A DNA stretch of 59,811 bases from Micromonospora rosaria (GTDB lineage: Bacteria > Actinomycetota > Actinomycetes > Mycobacteriales > Micromonosporaceae): NCBI RefSeq assembly GCF_001567585.1, contig NZ_LRQV01000030.1:1-59811 (forward strand), in the 5' to 3' direction. Position 1 is the first letter of the stretch. Each line of letters starts with the position of its first letter. The translations under genes were made by a program, and so were the position numbers. The notes below the pieces were generated by a model. It was not told where the DNA came from and did not search any database. It saw only the letters and a program-made list of their open reading frames with translations. Below, piece by piece: positions 45,141 to 53,323 of the stretch.

Positions 45141-46262
45141 GTGCGACGTACCCTTTCCGCCCTTGGTGTGGCCTCCGCGCTGCTCGCGGCGGCCGTGGTG
45201 CCGGCCGTGGTGGTGCCGGCGGTGGCGGCCCCGGCCGGGCCGGAGCCGGCGCAACGGGCCACCGACCGGCCGCTGGTCATCGCCCACCGGGGCGCGAGCG
45301 GCTACCGGCCCGAACACACCCTGGAGGCGTACCGGCTGGCCATCCGGATGGGCGCCGACTACATCGAGCCGGACCTGGTCCCGACGCGGGACGGCCACCT
45401 CGTCGCCCGGCACGAGAACGAGATCTCGGGTACCACCGACGTCGCGGACCGCCCCGAGTTCGCCGGCCGGAAGGCCACCAAGACCATCGACGGCGTCACC
45501 GTGACCGGCTGGTTCACCGAGGACTTCACCCTGGCCGAGCTGCGGACCCTGCGCGCCCGGGAGCGGCTGCCGCTGGTCCGGTCGACCAACACGGCCTTCG
45601 ACGGGCAGTTCCCGGTGCCCACCTTCCAGGAGGTCGTCGACCTGGCCCGAACCGAGGGCCGGGCCCGGGGCCGGACCATCGGCGTCTACCCGGAGACCAA
45701 GCACCCGACCTACTTCGCCTCGATCGGGCTGCCCCTGGAGGAGCCCCTGGTGGCGGTGCTGCGGCGCAACAAGCTCACCGGCCGGAACGCCCCGGTGATC
45801 ATCCAGTCCTTCGAGACGGCCAACCTGCGCAAGCTGGACCGGATGATCGACGTGCCGCTGGCCCAGCTCCTCGACGCCACCGGCCGCCCCTACGACTTCA
45901 CCGTCGCCGGTGACCCCCGCACCTACGCCGATCTGGCCACCCCGGCCGGCCTGCGCTGGATCGCCCGGTACGCCGACGGCGTCGGGGTGCAGAAGAACCT
46001 GATCGTCCCCCGTGACGCCACCGGCCGGCTGCTCGCCCCCACCACCCTGGTCCGGGACGCGCACCGGGAACGGCTGGTCGTGCACGCCTGGACCTTCCGG
46101 GCGGAGAACCAGTTCCTCGCCGTCGACCACCGCACCGGCACCGACCCGAACGCCCGGGGCGACATCACCGCCGAGTACGAACTCTTCTACCGCCTCGGCG
46201 TCGACGGCGTCTTCGCCGACCACCCGGACACCGCCGTCGCGGCCCGCGCCGGCCTCACCTGA
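45141..46262 (+). CDS. glpQ: Secreted glycerophosphodiester phosphodiesterase
   Basis: 373 residues with a signal peptide (residues 1-~30, cleavage near PAVAAPA). The GDPD TIM barrel has VIAHRGASGYRPEHTLEAY (catalytic His/Arg and Glu), YIEPDLVPTRDGHLVARHE (metal Glu/Asp and second catalytic His), PETKHPTYF and GVFADHPDTA. It releases glycerol-3-phosphate and an alcohol from glycerophosphodiesters outside the cell, so it is probably part of phosphate or lipid-breakdown scavenging; with the window's phospholipase A2 it could complete breakdown of external phospholipids. GTG 45141 follows AGGAG. A hairpin follows the stop. Confidence 0.9.
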   Translation: MRRTLSALGVASALLAAAVVPAVVVPAVAAPAGPEPAQRATDRPLVIAHRGASGYRPEHTLEAYRLAIRMGADYIEPDLVPTRDGHLVARHENEISGTTDVADRPEFAGRKATKTIDGVTVTGWFTEDFTLAELRTLRARERLPLVRSTNTAFDGQFPVPTFQEVVDLARTEGRARGRTIGVYPETKHPTYFASIGLPLEEPLVAVLRRNKLTGRNAPVIIQSFETANLRKLDRMIDVPLAQLLDATGRPYDFTVAGDPRTYADLATPAGLRWIARYADGVGVQKNLIVPRDATGRLLAPTTLVRDAHRERLVVHAWTFRAENQFLAVDHRTGTDPNARGDITAEYELFYRLGVDGVFADHPDTAVAARAGLT

Positions 46263-46282
46263 CCAGCCTGCCCCCTCCGCGA

Positions 46283-46322
46283 CCGCTGAACCGTCGCCCG
46301 TCGAGGGTCGGCGGTTCAGCGG
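46283..46322 (+). terminator. Hairpin after the glycerophosphodiesterase gene
   Basis: CCGCTGAACCG (46283-46293) pairs perfectly with CGGTTCAGCGG (46312-46322), with an 18-nt loop, 21 nt after the stop. CGCTTTCA follows. Confidence 0.65.
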
Positions 46323-46779
46323 CGCTTTCAGTGGTGCTGTCAGTGGCGCTTCAGTGGTGCTTCGGCCTGACGCGGATGTCCGTGGGCCGACAACGTGGCG
46401 GAGTGGACAGGGGCCGAGTTCGTTGTTGCCGCCGCGTCGCCGTCCGCCGCGGGTCACTCTTTGGGCGCCTGTCGAGCTGATGTCGTAGACGATTCACGCT
46501 CCGTCGGCCGTCAGGCGGGGTGTCTCACGATCAGAAAGCGGTGTGGCCGACCGGTGAACCCGACGGCGGCAGGCAACGGGCCGGGCGCGGTCGGGTTGGG
46601 TGTTCGCGAGCCCTGTCGAACTGCCCCATCTGTGAGACCACGTCCCCACTCGGGTAGCACACCGCACTACCACCCGGAGCCGGGCCCGGCGCTCACGAGT
46701 TGCTTCGGCGCACTCGTCCCTTCGCGCGATATCTCGTCCAACGGACCGACTGCATCCAGGTGCGAAGCCCTTTCACCCC

Positions 46780-46888
46780 CATGCATCCCGAAGCTCCCTG
46801 GCTGCAAGGGGCGCTGGCAACCGCAACCTCGGCTGGGTCAACCGGATCGGTCATGCATCCCGAAAGCTCCCCGGCTGCAAGGGGCGCT
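46780..46888. repeat. 36-bp direct repeat, two copies
   Basis: Copies at 46780-46815 and 46852-46888 share CATGCATCCCGAA and GGCTGCAAGGGGCGCT with one inserted A and one substitution. The spacer is 36 nt, near unit length, so the block may be a decayed tandem array. Not in a gene. Confidence 0.7.
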
Positions 46889-47221
46889 CCGGGAGTCCTT
46901 GGAAGGGAGTGCCCCCTCCCGGGGTCCTTCCCTTCCGCGTCATCCGGTCCACTTCATCCGGCCTGTTCGGCACCTCGCAGGCGCGAAACGGCCATACCTG
47001 CACAATGTGTCCCCGCTCTGCCGGCTGGATCTAGTCAACGGTGGACCTTGGAAGATATCGGCCCCGCTGGGGGCCACTCGGCTCCAAGATCTCCCAGGTT
47101 GGGCCTCGCGAGGTGGGAGCGTTTGGGGCATAAGGGGGCAAGGTGGGCCTGTTGGCCGGCCGGATGCTTCACTGTGCTTCCCGCCCCCTCCCCGGTTGGC
47201 GCTGGAGCGAGCGCGCCTTGC

Positions 47222-47270
47222 AGATCTTGGACAGCTACCGTTCGCTGGGAACGGTAGCTGTCCAAGATCT
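47222..47270. repeat. Perfect 22-bp hairpin with GATCTTGG ends
   Basis: Arms 47222-47243 and 47249-47270 are exact complements (AGATCTTGGACAGCTACCG... outer part) with loop GCTGG. The GATCTTG base resembles the hairpin at 56693-56761, suggesting one REP-like family. Confidence 0.75.
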
Positions 47271-47461
47271 CTCTGCTGCGGAGCGACCGTCGAGGCGCGA
47301 CGTCCCCGAAGAGTTCTCGGCCTGCTTGGTCGCCAATCGATCTACCGGAGACGTGACCCCTACCGACCACCGACAGCTCGCCCCGCCACCCTTGTCAGGC
47401 GCGACCTGGGGGCTGAAGGCTGCCAAGGCGCCCAGGGGAAAGGCGGGTGGGGGCTGAATGG

Positions 47462-47698
47462 TCAGGGAGTTGGGTGGGTGGGGTCGGCGACGTAGGTGCC
47501 CCGTCCAGGTTGGCCGGTGATGAGGTCCCGGTCGTGCAGGAGGGACAGGGCGCGTGAGGCGGTGTTCATGTGCACCTCGTAGGTCTCGGCGAGTTCCCGA
47601 GTGGAAGGCAACTTGTCTCCGGGCTTCAACTCGCCGCTCTTGATCTTTGCGGCGATGTCGTTGGCGATTCGGCGGTATGGGGCTTCTGCTGTGGGCAT
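47462..47698 (-). CDS. Small GntR-family regulator
   Basis: 78-residue stand-alone winged-helix protein: YRRIANDIAAKIKSGELKPG, DKLPSTRELAETYEVHMNTA (recognition helix) and ALSLLHDRDLITGQPGRGTYV (wing). There is no effector-binding domain, as in the short GntR/YtrA-like or KorSA-like repressors of actinobacterial plasmids and integrative elements. ATG 47698 has a GGAG site; a longer start at 47734 is possible. Divergent from the DivIVA-like gene, with palindromes at 47756-47768 and 47793-47811 between them. Codon use is less GC-biased than in flanking genes, which is compatible with acquisition. Confidence 0.85.
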   Translation of the reverse strand: MPTAEAPYRRIANDIAAKIKSGELKPGDKLPSTRELAETYEVHMNTASRALSLLHDRDLITGQPGRGTYVADPTHPTP

Positions 47699-47999
47699 GG
47701 TGAGGACTCCGGTTGGTTCGGCGTCTTCGATCATGCCGGCCTACACCAGTATCTGCAACAAGCTGTTGTGTCATGATGACGTGGAGTCGACCTACACAAA
47801 CAATTGGTGTACCTTGTAGATGTCCGGCTCCGGTTGGTTCGGCAAGCCTGAGGGGGCTGGGCGCGAGGTTGGTCGCGTGGCCGTACCGCCGGTGAGGGCT
47901 GCGGTCGCGGGGCCGGCGGCCCGGTCCGCTTCCCCGACGTGGATCGGGCCGCCATCCGGGATCTCTCACAGCGGGCGTGCGCCCGGGGAAGGTGACCTC
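47699..47999. other. Control region between GntR and DivIVA-like genes
   Basis: 301 bp. The left part (47735-47820) is clearly AT-richer than the rest of the window and holds the operator palindromes. The right part could encode an N-terminal extension of the next gene from ATG 47820, but without a ribosome-binding site. Confidence 0.5.
47756..47811. promoter_or_regulatory. Operator palindromes of the GntR gene
   Basis: Two inverted repeats: CAACA-AGC-TGTTG (47756-47768) and TACAC-N9-GTGTA (47793-47811) with the central palindrome CAATTG. A further TACACC word is at 47742. The placement between divergent genes fits autorepression by the encoded GntR protein. Confidence 0.55.
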
Positions 48000-48323
48000 A
48001 TGTTCGACCTGCTCTCCCGGTTCCGCCGGGCCACCCGGCGTCCGGAACCGGTCCCGCGTCCGGTGCTGGTGCGCCGCCCGAACGCCGGGTGGTACCGGGC
48101 CGCGTCCTGCCGGTCGCTGAGCGTCGGGCAGATCCGGCAGCGGCGGTTCGGCGTCGTCCGGCGTGGGCTGGATCCGGCCGAGGTGTACGGGTACCTGCAC
48201 CGGGTGGCGGGCGAGCTGGCGGTGACCCGGCGCGACCTGGCGACCCTGGCCGAGGAGAACGCCCGGATCAAGGCTGCCCTGCACGGCTGGCCGACCCGCT
48301 TCGCGCCGGGGGATCAGCGGTGA
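48000..48323 (+). CDS. DivIVA-domain-like small protein
   Basis: 107 residues. The N-terminal part is Arg/Pro-rich (FRRATRRPEPVPRPVLV). LSVGQIRQRRFGVVRRGLDP followed by AEVYGYLHRVAGEL is the DivIVA-type lipid-binding/coiled-coil start (G-x-x-x-x-EV-x-x-Y/F-L), and a short coiled coil continues (VTRRDLATLAEENARIKAAL). It lacks the long coiled coils of polar DivIVA/Wag31, so it is probably an accessory protein. ATG 48000 follows GGGGAAGG; an alternative ATG at 47820 would add 60 unlikely residues. Overlaps the next gene by 4 nt (GTGA). Confidence 0.75.
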   Translation: MFDLLSRFRRATRRPEPVPRPVLVRRPNAGWYRAASCRSLSVGQIRQRRFGVVRRGLDPAEVYGYLHRVAGELAVTRRDLATLAEENARIKAALHGWPTRFAPGDQR

Positions 48324-48574
48324 GCGTCGGGCGGTTCGTGGTGCACCTGCCGGTGGCCGCCGAGGACCTCGACGTGGCCAAGCGGTACGCCCGGGTGATC
48401 AGCCGGGCGGTCGGGTTCCTCGGGAACGTGGACCGCGCCGAGACCACGGTGTCGTACGAGGACGCACAGGGCGTACACCATCGGGTTTTCTGCGACCGGC
48501 TGCTCGCTGCCGGCCGGCGCTGCCCCCGGGCGGCCGGCCACGGCGGCGACTGCGCACCGGCGGCCCGTCGGTGA
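48320..48574 (+). CDS. Small hypothetical protein, coupled to the DivIVA-like gene
   Basis: 84 residues, GTG 48320 overlapping the previous stop. No recognised domain. The N-terminal half (RFVVHLPVAAEDLDVAKRYA) is a beta-alpha pattern. The C-terminal half has three Cys and several His (VFCDRLLAAGRRCPRAAGHG, HGGDCAPA), a possible metal site. Translational coupling with the DivIVA-like gene suggests joint function in the same cassette. Confidence 0.6.
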   Translation: MSVGRFVVHLPVAAEDLDVAKRYARVISRAVGFLGNVDRAETTVSYEDAQGVHHRVFCDRLLAAGRRCPRAAGHGGDCAPAARR

Positions 48575-48616
48575 GCCCCTGCGTCCCCGGTGACGCGCGG
48601 CTGGTAGGAATGCCGG

Positions 48617-50776
48617 ATGGGTGGTCAGGACCGGGCGGCGGTACGGGAACGGGCCGAGGCGGTGCTGCGCCGGCTGGCGGGCGAGCACGCGCGGCTGCGC
48701 GAGGACCAGTGGCGGGCGATCGAGGCGCTGGTGGTCGACCGGCGGCGGGTGCTCTGCGTGCAACGGACCGGCTGGGGCAAGTCGGCGGTGTACTTCGTCG
48801 CCACCGCGCTGCTGCGGGAGGCGGGGGAGCACGGTCCGACGGTGATCGTGTCGCCGTTGCTGGCGCTGATGCGTAACCAGGTCGACGCTGCGGCGCGGGC
48901 GGGCATCCGGGCCCGGACGATCAACTCGGCGAACCTCGACGAGTGGGACGAGATCACCGCCGAGATCCACGCCGGCTCCGTGGACGTGCTGCTGATCAGC
49001 CCGGAACGCCTCAACAACCCCGACTTCCGGGACGCCGTCCTGCCGAAGCTCGCCGCCACCACCGGGCTGCTCGTGGTGGACGAGGCGCACTGCGTCTCCG
49101 ATTGGGGGCACGACTTCCGGCCGGACTACCGCCGGCTGCGGACCTTCCTCGGCCGGCTGCCCGAGCAGACCCCGGTGCTCGCCACCACCGCCACCGCCAA
49201 CGCCCGGGTCACCGCCGACGTGGCCGAGCAGCTCGGCACCGAACTGGCCGACCCGGCGGCGCAGCGCCCCGACGTGCTGGTCCTGCGCGGTTCGCTGGAC
49301 CGGGAGTCGCTGCGGCTGGGCGTGGTCGACCTGCCGACCCCGGCCCACCGGCTGGCCTGGCTCGCCGACCACCTGGACCGGCTCCCCGGCTCCGGGATCG
49401 TCTACACGCTGACCGTCGCGGCGGCGGGGGAGACGGCGGAGTTCCTCCGCTCACGCGGCTGGTCGGTGGCCTCGTACACCGGGCAGGCCGACGACGCCGA
49501 CCGGCGCGCCGCCGAACAGGACCTGCTCGACAACAAGATCAAGGCGTTGGTCGCCACCAGCGCGCTCGGCATGGGCTTCGACAAGCCGGACCTCGGTTTC
49601 GTCGTGCACCTCGGCGCGCCGCCCTCGCCGATCGCGTACTACCAGCAGGTCGGTCGGGCCGGCCGGGCCGTCGAGCACGCCGAGGTGCTGCTGCTCCCCG
49701 GGGCCGAGGACGCCGCCATCTGGCGGTACTTCGCCTCGCTCGCCTTCCCGCCGGAGGCGCAGGTCCGCACGGTACTGGCCGCGCTGCACACCGACCGGCC
49801 GCTCTCCACCCAGGCCCTGGAACCCATCGTCGACCTGCGCCGGACCCGGCTGGAGCTGATGCTCAAGGTGCTCGACGTGGACGGCGCGGTCCGCCGGGTC
49901 CGCGGCGGTTGGCTCGCCACCGGCGAACCCTGGGTCTACGACGAGGCCCGGTTGCGCCGCGTCGCCGAGGCCCGCACCGCCGAGCAGCAGGCCATGCGCG
50001 AGTACGCCGCCACCGGCGGCTGCCGGCTGCGCTACCTGCGCGAATGCCTCGACGACAGCGGGGCGGCCGACTGCGGGCGGTGCGACCGCTGCGCCGGCCC
50101 GCTGTTCACCCCGGAGGTCTCCGACGCGGCGCTGACCGCCGCGCAGACCTTCCTCGGCCGCCCCGGCGTCGAGGTGCCGCCGAAGAAGCTCTGGCCGACC
50201 GGGCTGGACGCGGTCGGGGTACCCCTCAAGGGCCGGATCGCCCCCGGTGAGCAGGCGCTGCCCGGCCGGGCCGTGGGACGTCTCTCCGACCTCGGCTGGG
50301 GTGGGCGGCTGCGCGGCCTGCTCGGGCCGGAGGCCGCCGACGGCCCGGTTCCCGACGACGTGACCGCCGCCGTGGTCGAGGTGCTCAAGGCGTGGGCGCA
50401 CGGCGACCACCCGTGGCCGGCCCGGCCGGTCGGGGTGGTCGCGGTCGGCTCGCGGCGACGGCCCCGGCTGGTCGGCTCGCTCGCCGAGCGGATCGCCGCC
50501 GTCGGCCGGCTGCCGCTGCTCGGCGAGGTCGTCCCCACCGGGCCGGAGAGCGCCGGGGCCGGTCCGCGCGGCAACAGCGCCCAGCGGGTACGCGCGCTGC
50601 ACGACGCCTTCGCCGTCCCCGACGACCTGGCCGCCGCCCTCGGCGGGCTGGCCGGGCCGGTACTGCTCGTCGACGACCTGGTCGACTCCGGCTGGACGAT
50701 GACGATCGTGGCGCGGCTGCTGCGGCGGGCCGGCGCACCGGACGTGCTGCCGCTCGCCCTGGCCGTCGTCGGCTGA
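48617..50776 (+). CDS. recQ: RecQ-type helicase with phosphoribosyltransferase-like C-terminus
   Basis: 719 residues. Superfamily 2 helicase core: Walker A QRTGWGKSAVYF (Lys55), IVSPLLALMRNQV, DEAH box at 155-158 followed by the RecQ loop CVSDWGHDFRPDYRRL, ATTATANARV, and SALGMGFDKPDLGFVVHLG with QQVGRAGR. The RecQ zinc domain is present (GGCRLRYLRECL, DCGRCDRC). Instead of an HRDC domain, the last ~130 residues look like a type I phosphoribosyltransferase ending with VLLVDDLVDSGWTMTIVARL, the PRPP-binding loop. Predicted 3'-5' DNA helicase in repair; the PRT part may bind a nucleotide or be regulatory. ATG 48617 lacks a ribosome-binding site. Confidence 0.9.
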   Translation: MGGQDRAAVRERAEAVLRRLAGEHARLREDQWRAIEALVVDRRRVLCVQRTGWGKSAVYFVATALLREAGEHGPTVIVSPLLALMRNQVDAAARAGIRARTINSANLDEWDEITAEIHAGSVDVLLISPERLNNPDFRDAVLPKLAATTGLLVVDEAHCVSDWGHDFRPDYRRLRTFLGRLPEQTPVLATTATANARVTADVAEQLGTELADPAAQRPDVLVLRGSLDRESLRLGVVDLPTPAHRLAWLADHLDRLPGSGIVYTLTVAAAGETAEFLRSRGWSVASYTGQADDADRRAAEQDLLDNKIKALVATSALGMGFDKPDLGFVVHLGAPPSPIAYYQQVGRAGRAVEHAEVLLLPGAEDAAIWRYFASLAFPPEAQVRTVLAALHTDRPLSTQALEPIVDLRRTRLELMLKVLDVDGAVRRVRGGWLATGEPWVYDEARLRRVAEARTAEQQAMREYAATGGCRLRYLRECLDDSGAADCGRCDRCAGPLFTPEVSDAALTAAQTFLGRPGVEVPPKKLWPTGLDAVGVPLKGRIAPGEQALPGRAVGRLSDLGWGGRLRGLLGPEAADGPVPDDVTAAVVEVLKAWAHGDHPWPARPVGVVAVGSRRRPRLVGSLAERIAAVGRLPLLGEVVPTGPESAGAGPRGNSAQRVRALHDAFAVPDDLAAALGGLAGPVLLVDDLVDSGWTMTIVARLLRRAGAPDVLPLALAVVG

Positions 50777-50867
50777 TCCGGTGGGGGCCGGGAAAGTTCC
50801 CAGAACGCCCGCATTGGGATCATCGACACACGGCCGCACGCCCGATGGTGTCCTGCCGACCTGGGAG

Positions 50868-50873
50868 TACCGT
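50868..50873 (+). promoter_or_regulatory. -10 box for a leaderless copZ-type gene
   Basis: TACCGT, then 6 nt, then ATG 50880; no ribosome-binding site. Confidence 0.45.
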
Positions 50874-50879
50874 GTCGGC

Positions 50880-51110
50880 ATGGCTGACCAGGGATCCGTC
50901 ACGCAGACGTACGAGGTGCGCGGCATGACCTGCGGGCACTGCGTACGCGCCGTCACCGACGAGCTGTCCACGCTGCCCGGCGTCGACGAGGTGCGGATCG
51001 ACCTGACCGCCGGTACGGCGACCGTGACCAGTCAGGATCCCCTGCCGATCGAGTCCGTCCGGGCGGCCGTCGACGAGGCGGGCTACGAACTGGTGAGCGG
51101 CCTTGCCTGA
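50880..51110 (+). CDS. copZ: Heavy-metal-associated (CopZ-like) chaperone
   Basis: 76 residues, ferredoxin-like HMA fold: TYEVRGMTCGHCVRAVTDEL with the MxCxxC copper site, VDEVRIDLTAGTATVTS strands and VDEAGYEL loop. It binds Cu(I) in the cytosol and hands it to an ATPase or sensor; no copper ATPase is in this window. Overlaps the next gene by 8 nt, so the pair is coupled. Start ATG 50880 sits 6 nt after TACCGT. Confidence 0.9.
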   Translation: MADQGSVTQTYEVRGMTCGHCVRAVTDELSTLPGVDEVRIDLTAGTATVTSQDPLPIESVRAAVDEAGYELVSGLA

Positions 51111-52218
51111 GCAGCGCGCCCCCGATCAGACCAGCACGGACCAGCGCATCCCCGATCAGCCCACGTCCCCGGTCGTCGCCGAGGCGGACCCGGGCGACGG
51201 CACGCGGGCTGATGGTCTGCCGGGCGGCAGGGCTCCGACCGACGCTGCGCCGGGCGACGGCGCTCCGGGCGACGGCGTGCCGGGCGACGGGGCGCCGCCC
51301 ACCGCCGTGGACGCCGGCACCGTCCGGCTGGCGCTGGTGGTCGGCGGGCTGGTGCTCGCCGTCCTGCTCGGCTTCGGGCTCGGCCGGCTCAACCCGCGCG
51401 AGACCGTCCCCGGCGCGGGGCCGGCCGGTGTGCCCGCCGGCGCGATGCCGGCCGGAGCGCACAGCCACGCCCCCGGCACCGGGGCGCACCAGCACGACGG
51501 CGGCGGGGACGACGCCGCCACCGGTTTCTCGGTCACCTCGGCCGGCTACACGCTCGTCCCGTTGACCGGGGAGTTCCCGGTCGGCCGGCAGGGCGACCTG
51601 CGGTTCCAGATCCACGACGGGCAGCGCCGCCCGGTGACCCGGTTCGCGATCGTGCACGAGAAGCCGCTGCACCTGATCGTGGTGCGCCGGGACCTCACCG
51701 GGTTCCAGCACCTGCATCCGACGATGGCCCCGGACGGCACCTGGTCCATCCCGCTGACCCTGCCCGAGCCGGGTGTGTGGCGGGCGTACGCGGACTTCAC
51801 CGCCCTGGCCGACGACGGCTCGCAGACGGCGGTGACCCTCGGGGTGGACCTGGTCGCGCCCGGCGACTACACGCCCCGCCCCCTGCCCGAGGCGGCCCGG
51901 CAGAGCACCGTCGACGGGTTCACCGTCGGGTACGAGGGCGAGCCGACCCCCGGTACGTCTGTGCCGCTGCTGTTCCGGGTCCGGGGCGCGGACGGCGGGG
52001 TGCCGACGGTCGAGCGCTACCTCGGCGCGTACGGGCACCTGGTGGCGCTGCGCGAGGGTGACCTCGGGTACCTGCACGTGCACCCCGAGCCCCAGCTCGA
52101 CGGGGACGCGGTGAAGTTCTGGCTGACCGTGCCCGGCCCCGGCCGGTACCGGCTCTACCTGGACTTCCAGGTCGCCGGTGAGGTACGCACCGCCGAGTTC
52201 ACGCTGACCGTGGGGTGA
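51103..52218 (+). CDS. His-rich membrane-anchored protein, copper-associated
   Basis: 371 residues. After a disordered acidic cytoplasmic head (~65 residues with repeated PGDG-type units) one membrane helix (VRLALVVGGLVLAVLLGFGLG) leads outside. A His-rich stretch follows (AHSHAPGTGAHQHDGGG), then two beta domains with repeated His pairs: FQHLHPTMAPDGTW and YLHVHPEPQLDGDA, the latter followed by YRLYLDFQV. These HLHP/HVHP motifs and the coupling to copZ suggest an external copper-binding or copper-handling protein. The start is TTG 51103, overlapping copZ by 8 nt; a later start is possible. I know no experimentally characterised member. Confidence 0.75.
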   Translation: MPEQRAPDQTSTDQRIPDQPTSPVVAEADPGDGTRADGLPGGRAPTDAAPGDGAPGDGVPGDGAPPTAVDAGTVRLALVVGGLVLAVLLGFGLGRLNPRETVPGAGPAGVPAGAMPAGAHSHAPGTGAHQHDGGGDDAATGFSVTSAGYTLVPLTGEFPVGRQGDLRFQIHDGQRRPVTRFAIVHEKPLHLIVVRRDLTGFQHLHPTMAPDGTWSIPLTLPEPGVWRAYADFTALADDGSQTAVTLGVDLVAPGDYTPRPLPEAARQSTVDGFTVGYEGEPTPGTSVPLLFRVRGADGGVPTVERYLGAYGHLVALREGDLGYLHVHPEPQLDGDAVKFWLTVPGPGRYRLYLDFQVAGEVRTAEFTLTVG

Positions 52219-52651
52219 GGCCCTCGTCCCGCCCGACGCCGGCCCGCCGGACCGGGCGGTGCGCGAGGTAGCGCAGCAGGTCCCGGATGTGGTGCTTCTC
52301 CTCGGCCGGGATGCCGGGGTCGGCCAGCCGTTCCAGGATCACCCGGACGTCCGCCTCCACCGGGGTGTCCTCGCCGCGCCGCCGCCCCACCGGGCCGGCG
52401 TCGGGCAGCCCGAGCGCCCGGAACGCCGCGGTGACCGGCAGGTCCAACGCGGCGCAGAAGCCGCGCACCTTGGCCAGTTCGGGATAGTCCTGCCAGTCGC
52501 CGGCCAGCCAGCGGAACACCGTGGACCGGCCGACGCCGGTGTGGTGCGCCAGGTCGGTGACGGTCCAGCCGCGTGTCTCGCGCGCGTCGTCGATGGCACG
52601 ACGGACGAACCGCGCGAACGCGCTCTGCGGCGAAACCTGTACGGAACCCAT
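52199..52651 (-). CDS. XRE-type helix-turn-helix regulator
   Basis: 150 residues. The helix-turn-helix is in residues ~10-70: DLAHHTGVGRSTVFRWLAGD with the flanking helix FVRRAIDDARETRGWTVT. The C-terminal half is helical and charged (RVILERLADPGIPAEEKHHI) and may mediate dimerisation. ATG 52651 is the start before the HTH; there is no strong ribosome-binding site. It converges on the copper-associated gene, overlapping its last 20 nt, and is divergent from the small membrane-protein gene, a possible target. Confidence 0.8.
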   Translation of the reverse strand: MGSVQVSPQSAFARFVRRAIDDARETRGWTVTDLAHHTGVGRSTVFRWLAGDWQDYPELAKVRGFCAALDLPVTAAFRALGLPDAGPVGRRRGEDTPVEADVRVILERLADPGIPAEEKHHIRDLLRYLAHRPVRRAGVGRDEGLTPRSA

Positions 52652-52894
52652 CCCTGCGGCGTCTTCCTTCCGGCCGGAGCACCGGACGGTGCGTCTTTCG
52701 AGCGTAGTACGGGCCGAAGCCGGGACAACTGACCGATCGACCCTATTGCTCGGGGCGCAGGACACGATCCCGGTTGCCCGTAGGGGCAGCGGTGGGTAGT
52801 TGTGCCGAACCGCCGGGTGACCGCAGGATGGCACCCGACAGGACGCCGGGGCCACCACCAGGCCGGGGCGGTGCACGCCTGGGAAAGGAGCGAC

Positions 52895-53323
52895 ATGCCC
52901 GAGCAGGACCGTTCGTCGCCGCACCGTCCCGGTGCGGTCAGCCTCTTCTTCGTCGCCAAGGCCGGGGTCTTCGCCGCCGGCTTCTGGATCTGGTTGCTGG
53001 TGCTGGTGTTGACCCAGGACGGGGCCACCGGCGCGCAGGTGCTCGCCGCCGCCGGGGCGACCACCACCACCCTGGTCGGGGTCGTCCTCGGCGCCCGGCT
53101 CGCCCTGCAACGCAACGCCGCGCTCCGACACGCCGACCTCAAGCGGCTGCTGGTGGACATCTCCTGGAACGCCTTCGCGGCGGCCGGGAACGCCGAGACG
53201 ACCGGGCCGGGGACCGTGGTGCCGTTCCCGACCCGGCCCGGGGAGCACGAGCGGGGGACGGGCCGTGGCCCCGGCGACCGGATGCCGGTGCGGGACCGCC
53301 GCGACGACGATCGCCGTTCCTAG
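52895..53323 (+). CDS. Small two-helix membrane protein
   Basis: 142 residues. Two membrane segments (FVAKAGVFAAGFWIWLLVLVL and AAGATTTTLVGVVLGARLAL) are followed by a basic amphipathic stretch (QRNAALRHADLKRLL) and a polar, disordered, Arg/Gly-rich cytoplasmic tail. No recognised family. ATG 52895 has an AAAGGA site. It overlaps the end of the convergent methyltransferase gene by 4 nt. Confidence 0.7.
   Translation: MPEQDRSSPHRPGAVSLFFVAKAGVFAAGFWIWLLVLVLTQDGATGAQVLAAAGATTTTLVGVVLGARLALQRNAALRHADLKRLLVDISWNAFAAAGNAETTGPGTVVPFPTRPGEHERGTGRGPGDRMPVRDRRDDDRRS

Larger units (their letters stand above)
46263..47461. other. 1.2-kb gene desert rich in repeats and hairpins
   Basis: No supported coding sequence: long open frames here show no family features and lack the third-position GC bias of flanking genes, and GC looks lower than in neighbours. 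It holds the terminator at 46283-46322, duplicated GTGCTTCAGTGG-type words, a 36-bp direct repeat pair, a GGCCCC-GCT-GGGGGCC hairpin near 47059, and the 22-bp perfect hairpin at 47222-47270. Confidence 0.65.

Noticed and set aside
46395..47495. 366-codon plus-strand frame in the gene desert
   Set aside because: The translation has no domain, no ribosome-binding site and no actinobacterial codon bias, and it runs through hairpins and repeats.
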